A stretch of DNA of 52,661 nt from a bacterium (GTDB lineage Bacteria > UBA8248). How positions within the stretch are numbered: the first letter of the stretch is position 1; each line of letters begins with the position of its first letter. Both the position numbers and the translations under genes were made by a program. Shown in pieces: positions 19,280 to 27,445 of this stretch. Under the pieces are notes generated by a model, which saw only the letters and a program-made list of their open reading frames with translations, was not told the origin of the DNA and did not search any database. The stretch is from contig JAVEPB010000019.1 in assembly GCA_030922375.1 (NCBI GenBank), forward strand, positions 1 to 52,661, written 5' to 3'.

Positions 19280-21004
19280 TCAGGACGAGGTAAATGCTTC
19301 AATCTCTCCCAGTATCTTGGCCCTGATGGCCTCGGCCGCGCCCTCCAGGGGCAGGAACTCCCGCTCCCCGGTTTTTCTCGATTTCACCTCCACCTGACCT
19401 TCTTTAATGCCTTTGGGGCCGACGATCACCTGATAGGGAAACCCGATTAAATCCGCGTCCTTGAACTTGACCCCGGCGCGCTCGTCCCGATCGTCCAGAA
19501 CGGCCTCGACGCCCAGCCCGCTGAGGGTGGTGTAGAGCTTTTCCGCCTCCTCGCGGCATACCGCGTCCTTCATGTTCACCAGAACGATGTCAACGTGATA
19601 AGGCGCGATGGGGGTGGGCCAGATTATGCCGTTCTCGTCGTGATTCTGCTCGATGGCGGCCGCCACCGTCCGTCCGATGCCGATACCGTAGCACCCCATG
19701 ACGATGGTTTTCGTCTTGCCGTTCTCGTCCAGGTAATTCGCCTCAAGCGCCTCACTGTACTTACAGCCCAACTTGAACACATGGCCGACCTCGATGCCCC
19801 GCCGGATATTCATCGGCTCTCCGCACTCGGCGCAAGGATCGCCCTCCTCGGCAAGCGTCAAATCGGCGTAGGCGTCAGCCCGGAAATCCCTCCCCTCCTC
19901 GCCGCCGGTGTAATGGTGATCGGTCTCGTTGGCCCCGAGGACAAGTCCTCCCCTTCCCTTCAGGGAGTTATCGGCGACGATGCGGACTCCGGCGAGGCCA
20001 ACGGGCCCGGCAAAACCGACCGCCGCCTTCGAGAGCCGCTCCACTTCCGCCGCATCGGCGAGAAAAAGGGTCGCCGCGTCCAGCGCGTTTTTCGCCTTGA
20101 TCTCATTCAATTCCCTGTGCCCGGGAATCATCAGGGCGGCGGGCTCATCGTCCGCCATATAGAGAAGCGTCTTGGTGATCTGCTCGGGCGGAAGATCGAG
20201 AAACGAAGCCACCTCGTCCACGGTGTGGGCGCCGGGCGTATGAACTTTCTCAAGCTCACCGCCCCCGTTATCGGGCAACGATATCTCGACCGGCGTTTTT
20301 TCGACGTTCGCCGAGTAGCCGCATTTCCCGCAGACGGAGATCGCCTCCTCTCCGGTGTCAGCCATTACCATGAACTCGTGGGAAAAACTCCCGCCGATGG
20401 CGCCCGAGTCGGCGGCGGCGACGCCGAAGGTCAGGCCGCAGCGCCGAAAAATGCGCTTGTAGGCCTCGACCATCAGCCCGTAACTCTCCTCGGCCCCCTT
20501 CTCGTCGCGGTCGAAGCTGTAGCCGTCCTTCATCGTGAATTCCCGCCCCCGCATGACTCCGAAGCGCGGGCGGATCTCATCCCGGAATTTGGTTTGAATC
20601 TGATAGAGATTCTGGGGCAGGTCCCGGTAGCTTCTGACCTCACGGCTGACGAGATTGGTGATGACCTCCTCGTGTGTCGGCCCGAGGCAAAAATCCCTTC
20701 CGTGGCGGTCCTGGAGGCGGATGAGCTCCTTGCCGTAAGCATCCCAGCGCCCGGATTGTTGCCAGAGCTCGGCCGGGTTGAGGGTGGGGAGGAAAACCTC
20801 CTGCGCACCGGCGCGGTCAAGCTCCTCGCGGCAGATTTGCTCGACCTTGCGCTGGGCCCTGACGCCGAGCGGAAGAAGGGTGTAGACGCCGGCGGCGAGC
20901 CGCCGGATCATCGACGCCCGCATCATCAAGCGGTGACTCACCACCTCGGCTTCGGCGGGCGCTTCCTTGAGTGTGGGGAAAAAGGCCTTGCTGAATCGCA
21001 TCAA
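19280..21004 (-). CDS. proS: Prolyl-tRNA synthetase (bacterial ProS type 1)
   Basis: 574 residues. The class II catalytic core has RMASMIRRLAAGVYTLLPLG-like motif 1 (here MMRASMIRRLAAGVYTLLPL), the stretch FLPTLNPAELW, and CLGPTHEEVITNLVSRE and FRDEIRPRFGVMRGREFTMK (motif 2). The middle holds the editing/INS domain (about 230-385; LDLPPEQITKTLLYMADDEP, IPGHRELNEIKAKN). The C-terminal anticodon domain has VLDDRDERAGVKFKDADLIG. Its ATG overlaps the ispG stop by four bases. Confidence 0.97.
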   Translation of the reverse strand: MMRFSKAFFPTLKEAPAEAEVVSHRLMMRASMIRRLAAGVYTLLPLGVRAQRKVEQICREELDRAGAQEVFLPTLNPAELWQQSGRWDAYGKELIRLQDRHGRDFCLGPTHEEVITNLVSREVRSYRDLPQNLYQIQTKFRDEIRPRFGVMRGREFTMKDGYSFDRDEKGAEESYGLMVEAYKRIFRRCGLTFGVAAADSGAIGGSFSHEFMVMADTGEEAISVCGKCGYSANVEKTPVEISLPDNGGGELEKVHTPGAHTVDEVASFLDLPPEQITKTLLYMADDEPAALMIPGHRELNEIKAKNALDAATLFLADAAEVERLSKAAVGFAGPVGLAGVRIVADNSLKGRGGLVLGANETDHHYTGGEEGRDFRADAYADLTLAEEGDPCAECGEPMNIRRGIEVGHVFKLGCKYSEALEANYLDENGKTKTIVMGCYGIGIGRTVAAAIEQNHDENGIIWPTPIAPYHVDIVLVNMKDAVCREEAEKLYTTLSGLGVEAVLDDRDERAGVKFKDADLIGFPYQVIVGPKGIKEGQVEVKSRKTGEREFLPLEGAAEAIRAKILGEIEAFTSS

Positions 21005-22278
21005 GTGTCCCCGTCGCCGGGCACACCCGCTGAATCCACGGCCATCCTGGCCGCCAGCTCCTCGACCTCGCGCACGAGATTTTTCTTGATATCGGCGTAC
21101 TCGATGAGCCCCATTTTTTCGCCCTTCATGAAAATCAGGGCCCGCTTGTGGCCTCCGGCCACACCGATATCGGCCTCGCGCGCCTCGCCGGGACCGTTCA
21201 CCTCGCAGCCCATGACGGCCACCGTGATCGGCGCATCGATATGGGCCAAATCTTTTTCGATTTCGAGCGTTAGTTTATCCACATCGATCTGAACCCGTCC
21301 GCAGGAGGGGCAAGCCACGACATTCACGCCCTTTTGCCTGAGCCGGAGGCTCTTGAGAATTTCGTAAGCGACGCTCACCTCGTCCACCGGATCGGAGGCG
21401 AGCGAGACGCGCAGGGTGTCTCCAATCCCCTCGGAGAGGAGGATTCCCAGCCCCACCGCCGATTTGATGCTCCCCGTCCGCAGGCTGCCGCTTTCGGTGA
21501 TGCCCAGGTGGAGCGGATAGTCCACCCGTTCGGCCATCAGGCGGTAGGCGACGACGGTGCGCGCGACGTCGGAGGCTTTTAGTGAAATTTTTGTCTCGTA
21601 GAAACCCCGCTTCTCGAGCATGGCGATGTGGCGCAATCCGCTTTCGACAATTGCTTGCGGGGTGGCGCCCCCGTAGCGATCGAGGAGGTTTTTCTCGAGC
21701 GAACCGGCGTTCACCCCGACCCGGATCGGAATTCCGTGATCCTTCGCGGAGGCGACCACTTCGCTCACGCGGTCCTCCCCGTTGATGTTTCCCGGGTTGA
21801 TACGCAGGCAGTCCACCCCGGCGTCGGCCGCCATCAGGGCGAGCCGGTAGTCGAAATGTATGTCGGCGACAAGAGGCAGGCCGGTCCTGCGCTTGATCTC
21901 GGGCAACGCCCTCGCCGCCCGCTCGTCGGGGACCGCCACGCGGACGATTTCGCAGCCGGCCTCCGCGAGCCGGTCGATTTGCCCGACGGTCGCCTCGATG
22001 TCGTGGGTGAGCGTGTTGCACATCGACTGGACGGCGACGGGGGCGCCGCCGCCCACCTTGACGCCTCGAACGGAAATCTGGCGGCTCTTCCGGCGAGCCA
22101 GGACGAACTGGACCGGGTCGCTGCAAGGAACCGAATCGTCCCCGGGCGCAGATGGGTTCCAGATGGGAAGACTATCGGCTTCCGGCGTCTGATCGCGGGA
22201 TGAGAGACCCACGCCCGGAACCGGTTTTTCGTGGAATACGCTGTCCGTGAAATGCTGGGTCGACCACTCTTCCATCAT
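21001..22278 (-). CDS. ispG: 4-hydroxy-3-methylbut-2-en-1-yl diphosphate synthase
   Basis: 425 residues. It is the [4Fe-4S] enzyme that converts MEcPP to HMBPP in the MEP isoprenoid pathway. The TIM-barrel part has AVQSMCNTLTHDIEAT, EIVRVAVPDERAARAL, VADIHFDYRLAL and CLRINPGNI. The cluster cysteines are in VACPSCGRVQIDV and VMGCEVNGPGEAREADIG. About 60 residues precede the usual family start (near SRQISVRGVKVGGG) and look disordered. A later GTG or TTG start is possible, but ATG 22278 has AAAGG upstream. It lies between rseP and proS. Confidence 0.96.
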   Translation of the reverse strand: MMEEWSTQHFTDSVFHEKPVPGVGLSSRDQTPEADSLPIWNPSAPGDDSVPCSDPVQFVLARRKSRQISVRGVKVGGGAPVAVQSMCNTLTHDIEATVGQIDRLAEAGCEIVRVAVPDERAARALPEIKRRTGLPLVADIHFDYRLALMAADAGVDCLRINPGNINGEDRVSEVVASAKDHGIPIRVGVNAGSLEKNLLDRYGGATPQAIVESGLRHIAMLEKRGFYETKISLKASDVARTVVAYRLMAERVDYPLHLGITESGSLRTGSIKSAVGLGILLSEGIGDTLRVSLASDPVDEVSVAYEILKSLRLRQKGVNVVACPSCGRVQIDVDKLTLEIEKDLAHIDAPITVAVMGCEVNGPGEAREADIGVAGGHKRALIFMKGEKMGLIEYADIKKNLVREVEELAARMAVDSAGVPGDGDT

Positions 22279-22297
22279 GCCGCCTTTGTCCCGGGCC

Positions 22298-23434
22298 TTA
22301 CTGAGTCCATTTGACGAAATAATACATGCTGTCCTTGTAGGTGGCGAAGAGCATCACCCCGATCAACAGCACTATGCCCACCTGCGCGGACATATCCCGG
22401 AAGCGGAGGCTCACGGGTTTTCCCCTCAAGCCCTCGAGGACGAGAAAAACCAAGTGCCCGCCATCGAGAATCGGAATCGGCAGCAGGTTCAGGATGGCCA
22501 GATTCAAACTGAGCAGAATCGAAAGACCGACGATATAGGCCAGCCCGCGCTTGGCTTGTTCCCCGGCGAAGCCCGCGATGCGAATCGGGCCGCCGATATC
22601 CGCCGGAACGGTGCGGGCCATCATCCCGTAGAGCGTCGAGACCGTCAGCCGGATGATGTAGTAGTTGCGGCGCAGGCTCTGATATGCGCTGTCGATGGGT
22701 CCGTAGCGTTCTTTGTAGACGCGCTCGGACATGCGGATCCCGATTCGCCCGTAGCCGATTTCTTTGCCTTTCGCGGTTTTTGAGGTGGGCGTAATCGGTA
22801 GCTCGAGGGTCCGGCCTCCGCGCTCGATTTTGAGGGTGATTTGTTTATTGGCGTTTTTGCGGATAAGTCCGACCAGTTCCGTCCATTTGCGGACGGACTG
22901 GCCACCGACGGCGATGATTCTGTCGTCGGCCCGGAGGCCGGCCGTTTGCGCCGGTGTTTTGGGCATCACCTCGCCGACCCAGGTCCCCGGCACTGGGATG
23001 CCCACCATGTGCAATATCCAGCTCAAAACCAGGGCGAAAAGGATATTGAACAGGGGCCCCGCGAAGATGACGGCCATGCGCTGATGGACGGGTCTGAGGT
23101 AGAACGATTTCTCCGGATCCTCGGGCTCGGCCGGCTCGTCGGGGTCCTCCACGCTCGCCTCGGGGTCCTCGCCCACGAGCTTCACGTAGCCGCCCAGCGG
23201 GAGAATCGAGAGCTTGTATTCGGTTTCCCCCCTCTGGAAACCCCAGATTTTACGCCCGAAACCGAGAGAAAAGGTGGTGACGCCGATGCCCAGTAGCTTG
23301 GCGACCAAATAGTGGCCCAGTTCGTGAATGAAGATGAGGACGCCGAGGACGAGTATCATCCCGTAAACCGCGTAACCGAAACTAAAGAACCACTCGGTAA
23401 TCTGGGGGATCAACTCAAATAATTGGGATGCCAT
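22298..23434 (-). CDS. rseP: RseP-type intramembrane site-2 zinc protease
   Basis: 378 residues with the M50 layout. HExxH is in LIFIHELGHYLVAKLLGIG within the first membrane segment. A single PDZ domain (about 165-250; AQTAGLRADDRIIAVGGQSV) follows. The C-terminal segment NLLPIPILDGGHLVFL carries the third zinc ligand. Such proteases cut anti-sigma factors and signal-peptide remnants within the membrane. The usual dxr neighbour is absent; ispG and proS follow as expected. The start has AGAGGA seven bases upstream. Confidence 0.95.
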   Translation of the reverse strand: MASQLFELIPQITEWFFSFGYAVYGMILVLGVLIFIHELGHYLVAKLLGIGVTTFSLGFGRKIWGFQRGETEYKLSILPLGGYVKLVGEDPEASVEDPDEPAEPEDPEKSFYLRPVHQRMAVIFAGPLFNILFALVLSWILHMVGIPVPGTWVGEVMPKTPAQTAGLRADDRIIAVGGQSVRKWTELVGLIRKNANKQITLKIERGGRTLELPITPTSKTAKGKEIGYGRIGIRMSERVYKERYGPIDSAYQSLRRNYYIIRLTVSTLYGMMARTVPADIGGPIRIAGFAGEQAKRGLAYIVGLSILLSLNLAILNLLPIPILDGGHLVFLVLEGLRGKPVSLRFRDMSAQVGIVLLIGVMLFATYKDSMYYFVKWTQ

Positions 23435-23473
23435 TTAGAAATCCTCTGATGTCATGTCAGCGTCGTCTCGTTA

Positions 23474-24307
23474 TTAGCGGCGTTTCGCGCCGGGGTTTTT
23501 CAATACCTCTACACCCGGCGGGATGTCAAACTCGAAAAGGCCCGGAGAGACGGCAATGCCTTCCCTTAGGCGCGAAAAAAGGATGCGCGTTTTGTTGCTC
23601 AGCACATCGGAATATTCAATACCCGTAATCCGGTAGCTCTCGGGGTCGGCCTCGAGCCACATCTTCTGGAACCCGGCGCCCGGGTGTTTGGGTTTGAGCA
23701 AAAGGCGGTGGGGCTGCCCAGCCCGCCAAACGCCCCCCTTTCTGGGGGGAACCCCCTCGTCCAGAAGTGTAACGAGGAAGTCGCGCCTTAGATTCCCCTT
23801 TCCGGCGAGAAAGAGCAACGGCACGGGAGCCCGGCCAGGGCCCCCCAAATCGCTCACAATAACCTGCTTGAGGCGGGGCGTATATATCCAAAGACGTTTT
23901 CCGTTGGACACAACAATTTGTTTTTCGGGCTCAAGATATTCGGCTCGAATTTTGCCCGGTTTGTCGAGATAAATTCGCCCCCTCGACCGGGTGATCCGGC
24001 CCAGGGAACGCAGGTGATTCTCCTGGTCGAAATCGGCCTGAAGCTTCCGTGTGGCCTCGTATTGTTGCTGGATGCGGGAGACGATCTCCTCAGTCCTGGG
24101 GGCTCGGACCACTCTCCTGGGGGCGCCCATTTTTCCGGCGTCCCCGGATGGCTCGCCTTTGGCTAGCCCGGCGGTGAAACCAAAAACAATCCCGAACAAA
24201 GCTACGAGCCCAAGGCGAAGCGGCTTAATCCGTCGAAGTTTCTGAAGGGGGAAAATCCCGGAAATACCCATTGGGCACATCGATTCAGCTGCCTCGAAAA
24301 ACCACAT
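23474..24307 (-). CDS. LolA-like outer-membrane lipoprotein carrier
   Basis: 277 residues from the first ATG. ATGs at residues 10 and 13 are also possible, the former with GAGG upstream. A signal segment covers about 31-49 (LGLVALFGIVFGFTAGLA). The mature part is LolA-like: EEIVSRIQQQYEATRKLQAD, FDQENHLRSLGRITRSRGRI, KPGKIRAEYLEPEKQIVVSN and GKRLWIYTPRLKQVIVSD. The family ferries lipoproteins across the periplasm or acts as a related carrier. It lies between purN and rseP, in keeping with the envelope theme of the window. LolB and LolCDE are not present. Confidence 0.85.
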   Translation of the reverse strand: MWFFEAAESMCPMGISGIFPLQKLRRIKPLRLGLVALFGIVFGFTAGLAKGEPSGDAGKMGAPRRVVRAPRTEEIVSRIQQQYEATRKLQADFDQENHLRSLGRITRSRGRIYLDKPGKIRAEYLEPEKQIVVSNGKRLWIYTPRLKQVIVSDLGGPGRAPVPLLFLAGKGNLRRDFLVTLLDEGVPPRKGGVWRAGQPHRLLLKPKHPGAGFQKMWLEADPESYRITGIEYSDVLSNKTRILFSRLREGIAVSPGLFEFDIPPGVEVLKNPGAKRR

Positions 24308-24352
24308 AACTCAATTAAAGACAATAACTAAAAGAAATAATTGAAGGTGTTA

Positions 24353-25012
24353 CTATAGAAAATTTATCGGCGGGGAGATAAAACCGCCCTCCTGGTTGAC
24401 CTCCACTCCGCTTAGACGGACCCGGGTTCCTTCCCGGCGGACCCGCCCCTCTGCTACCAGGCGGACCGCCAACGGGTATATCCGGTGCTCGAACCAGAGT
24501 ATTCTCGCCGAAAGTATCTCCTCGGTGTCCTCCGGCAGAACCGGGACGGCCGCCTGTAAAATGATGGGACCGGTATCCACCCCCTCGTCGATAAAGTGAA
24601 CGGTGCACCCGGTAACCCGTACCCCGGCTCGCAGAGCCTTCCTCTGCCCGTGGAGACCGGGAAAACTCGGTAAAAGCGAGGGATGAATGTTGATGATTTT
24701 ATCCGGAAAGCGGGCCACGAACGCCGGAGAGAGGATTTTCATATATCCGGCGCAACAGATGAGATCGCAGCCCACGGTTTCGATCTCGGCGGCGAGCCGA
24801 TCTTCATAATTCTCCCCGGCGGGATCAACCCAGACGGCGGGCACTCCCGCCTTCCTCGCCCGCTCAAGCGCCTGGGCGTCTGATTTGTCGCTGAACACCC
24901 CCGAAATTTCGGCGGGATAGTCGGGCTCCACAACCGCGTCCAGAAGGGCTTGGAGGTTCGAGCCCCTGCCCGAGGCTAAAACCGCTACGCGAAGCTTTTC
25001 TCCCGGGCTCAT
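24353..25012 (-). CDS. purN: Phosphoribosylglycinamide formyltransferase (10-formyl-THF dependent)
   Basis: 219 residues. It is the third step of purine synthesis, formylating GAR. Motifs are VAVLASGRGSNLQALLDAV at the N-terminus, AGYMKILSPAFVARFPDKII (active-site region) and NIHPSLLPSFPGLHGQRKAL with GCTVHFIDEGVDTGPII. The catalytic Asn, His and Asp of the family are in place. It overlaps purM by four bases (ATGA). A C-terminal extension of about 20 residues goes beyond the usual GART end. Confidence 0.96.
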   Translation of the reverse strand: MSPGEKLRVAVLASGRGSNLQALLDAVVEPDYPAEISGVFSDKSDAQALERARKAGVPAVWVDPAGENYEDRLAAEIETVGCDLICCAGYMKILSPAFVARFPDKIINIHPSLLPSFPGLHGQRKALRAGVRVTGCTVHFIDEGVDTGPIILQAAVPVLPEDTEEILSARILWFEHRIYPLAVRLVAEGRVRREGTRVRLSGVEVNQEGGFISPPINFL

Positions 25013-26073
25013 GGCTCAACTCCCTCGATGACGACAGCCGCCCCCTCTTTTCTTGCGCGAACCTCGCCGGCGCGGCACGGCGCCTCGCCCGACTTCCTCA
25101 AGGCATCCATCACCTCGCCGACAGCACCCGAATCGGCCGCGACGACAAGGCCGATCCCCATATTGAAGGTTCCGAACATTTCATCGCGGCGGACCGGCCC
25201 GCGTTTTTCGATGAGCCCGAAAATATCGGGCTCCGGCCAGCTTCCGGGATGAAACACCGCTTGAAGACCGGGGGGCAGGATCCGGTTCACGTTCCCCGGG
25301 AGCCCGCCACCCGTGACGTGGGCAATGGCGTGCACGCCTTTTTGGCCCCTGATGGCGTTGGCGGCCGAGGCGTAAATACGGGTGGGTGCGAGTAGCGCCT
25401 CCTTCAGGCTGGTATCCAGGCCGGGATAAATCTCATCTCCGGCCCATTCATCGGGGTCGTCGAACACCCGCCGGACGAGCGAGTAGCCGTTCGAGTGAAT
25501 CCCCGAGGAAAGCAGACCGATGAGCACGTCTCCTTCCCTGACATTCGACGCCTCGAGGATTTCCTCCCGCTCGACGGCGCCCACCGCGAATCCGGCGAGG
25601 TCGTAGACTCCGGCCTCGTAGAAGTCGGGCATCTCGGCGGTCTCGCCGCCCAGGAGCGCGCAGCCGGCATCCAGGCAACCTTGCGCGATTCCATCGACGA
25701 CGGACGCCAAGACCTCGGGCTCGAGTTTTCCCGAGGCGATGTAATCAAGGAAAAATAGCGGAGCCGCACCCGACGTAATGACATCGTTCACGCACATCGC
25801 CACCAGATCGACTCCGATCCCCGCGTGGGCTCCGAGGTGCTGGACCAGCTTGAGCTTCGTCCCGACGCCATCGGCTCCAGAAACGAGGACAGGGTCGCGA
25901 TAAGAAGCCCCCAGGCGAAACATGCCCGCGAAACCGGACCCCTCGCCCAGGATGCGCCCCGGGTGCGCCAGGTGGGTCGAGCGCAACGCGCCCGCAATTT
26001 TTTCGGCGAAGCTCTCGCCGGCGGATACGTCCACGCCCGCCGAACGATAGGTCAGGGACGGTCGTTCGTCCAA
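25009..26073 (-). CDS. purM: Phosphoribosylformylglycinamidine cyclo-ligase (AIR synthetase)
   Basis: 354 residues from the TTG at 26071-26073, which has AAAGGA eight bases upstream and yields the usual N-terminus (LTYRSAGVDVSAGE). The frame stays open another 62 residues upstream, but that part lies over the lpxC 3' end and is unlike the family. Motifs are VSGADGVGTKLKLVQHLG, VDLVAMCVNDVITSGAAPLF, LDYIASGKLEPE, LLGGETAEMPDFY and IAHVTGGGLPGNVNRILP. It is the fifth step of purine synthesis. purN follows; purM sits 40 bases after the REC-LpxC gene. Confidence 0.95.
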   Translation of the reverse strand: MDERPSLTYRSAGVDVSAGESFAEKIAGALRSTHLAHPGRILGEGSGFAGMFRLGASYRDPVLVSGADGVGTKLKLVQHLGAHAGIGVDLVAMCVNDVITSGAAPLFFLDYIASGKLEPEVLASVVDGIAQGCLDAGCALLGGETAEMPDFYEAGVYDLAGFAVGAVEREEILEASNVREGDVLIGLLSSGIHSNGYSLVRRVFDDPDEWAGDEIYPGLDTSLKEALLAPTRIYASAANAIRGQKGVHAIAHVTGGGLPGNVNRILPPGLQAVFHPGSWPEPDIFGLIEKRGPVRRDEMFGTFNMGIGLVVAADSGAVGEVMDALRKSGEAPCRAGEVRARKEGAAVVIEGVEP

Positions 26074-26113
26074 GTGCGATTCCTTTGGAAAAATGACACG
26101 GGAGTTCAGCCGA

Positions 26114-27445
26114 CTAAAGCAAGGACTCCGCGATGCGGCGAACCAGGCCGACATTATGGCGATGGCCCGACCGGAAGGCGGAGACCTTCCCCTCGATGGG
26201 GCGCCCCAACAGGTACAAATCTCCAATGATGTCGAGAATTTTGTGGCGGACAAACTCATCCGGGAAGCGGAGTTCAGTATTCACGACGCGTTCGCTGTCG
26301 ATCAGAATGACATTGCCCCAGCGTCCCCCCTCGCCCAGGCCCATCTCCTCGAGGGCTTCGAGTTCCCAAATAAAACTGAATGTCCTCGCGGGCGCAATCT
26401 CATTCTGGTAGCCCTCGATACTATCGTGACGATACTCGAATATCTGTTTTCCGACGGGCTCGGGAAGATCCATGTCGTATGAAACCGAAAATCCCTCGCC
26501 CGGTTCCACCTTGATATAGCCATTCGGAGAGCCGGGCTCTCCGGTCTCGAACACCTGGTCAATAACGATGGGAGATAATTCCTCGGCTTGCTCTTCCAGC
26601 CCGGCGTCCTCGATCAGGCGGCAAAATTCCTTAGAGGAGCCGTCCAGAATGGGAACCTCCTCGCTGAGCTTGACCAATAGGTTGGAGACGCCGTAGGCGT
26701 AAAGCGCGCTCATGAGATGCTCGATGGTCCGGGCTATCACATCCTTGGCCCGGAGGTTGGTGGCGTGGTTGGTGTTATCGACGAATTCCGCCTGTGCGGC
26801 GATAGTGTCCGGCGTGCTCAGGTTACCGAAACGAATGCCGCTGTCTGGCGGGAGGGGTTCGAGAATGAGACCCGTCTTGAGTCCCGAGTGAAGACCGCGG
26901 CCATATAGAACGACGCTCCGCCGGATCGTCCTTTGCTGGCTTTCGAAGGAACCGTTCCGGCCAGCCGCCGCTACGCCCCTGGCGGCTTCGCCGTGCACGC
27001 CCGGTGAATCGGTGGCGCGGCTTTTTCTCGCACCCGGCGGTTTCCCTTTTCCGGGGGACGGGGCGGACTTGTTCCTCCGGCGGGTACGAACCGCCGAATC
27101 GACGACCCGAAGAATCGATTCCATCGACAGCGGCTTTTCGATGAAGTCGAAGGCCCCGAGTTTCGTGGCCGCCACCGCTGTTTCGATGGTGCCGTGGCCC
27201 GACATGACGACAACTTCGGCCTTTGGGTGCATTTCCTTGACCGCCTGGAGCGTTTTAATGCCGTCGATTCCGGGCATCCACACATCGACCAGAACGACGT
27301 CCGGCCTTTCGTTGCGCACGAGTTCCAGGCCGATCTTGCCCGAGTTGGCTGTGAGGGTCCGGTACCCTTCGTCCTCGAGAATCCCCTCAAGAGTCGAAAG
27401 AATGCTCTCTTCGTCGTCAATGATGAGGATTTGTGCTTTATCCAA
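26114..27445 (-). CDS. lpxC: Response-regulator receiver domain fused to LpxC deacetylase
   Basis: 443 residues in one uninterrupted frame, starting at TTG 27443-27445 inside the ntrY stop (TTGGATAA), with AAAGGA upstream. Residues 1-120 are an NtrX/NtrC-like receiver: acidic pocket D10/D11, phosphoacceptor D54 (VLVDVWMPGIDG), S82 in VVMSGHGTIE and K104 in FIEKPLS. A basic Pro/Gly/Ala-rich linker (about 121-168) follows. Residues about 170-443 are LpxC, which deacetylates UDP-3-O-acyl-GlcNAc, the committed step of lipid A synthesis. Zinc ligands by family alignment are H243 (in TIEHLMSALYAYGV), H401 and D405 (RHKILDIIGD). E242, D409 and H428 (SGHRHNVGLV) are also present. I found no internal start with a ribosome site before the LpxC part. 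The usual AAA+ and HTH output is absent. Confidence 0.93.
   Translation of the reverse strand: MDKAQILIIDDEESILSTLEGILEDEGYRTLTANSGKIGLELVRNERPDVVLVDVWMPGIDGIKTLQAVKEMHPKAEVVVMSGHGTIETAVAATKLGAFDFIEKPLSMESILRVVDSAVRTRRRNKSAPSPGKGKPPGARKSRATDSPGVHGEAARGVAAAGRNGSFESQQRTIRRSVVLYGRGLHSGLKTGLILEPLPPDSGIRFGNLSTPDTIAAQAEFVDNTNHATNLRAKDVIARTIEHLMSALYAYGVSNLLVKLSEEVPILDGSSKEFCRLIEDAGLEEQAEELSPIVIDQVFETGEPGSPNGYIKVEPGEGFSVSYDMDLPEPVGKQIFEYRHDSIEGYQNEIAPARTFSFIWELEALEEMGLGEGGRWGNVILIDSERVVNTELRFPDEFVRHKILDIIGDLYLLGRPIEGKVSAFRSGHRHNVGLVRRIAESLL

Noticed and set aside
19595-21292. A 565-codon open frame on the plus strand
   Set aside because: It is antisense to proS and the end of ispG, both unambiguous. 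No family features.
26074-26259. 62-residue N-terminal extension of purM
   Set aside because: It overlaps the 3' end of lpxC, is unlike PurM, and a TTG with a good ribosome site at 26073 gives the normal start.
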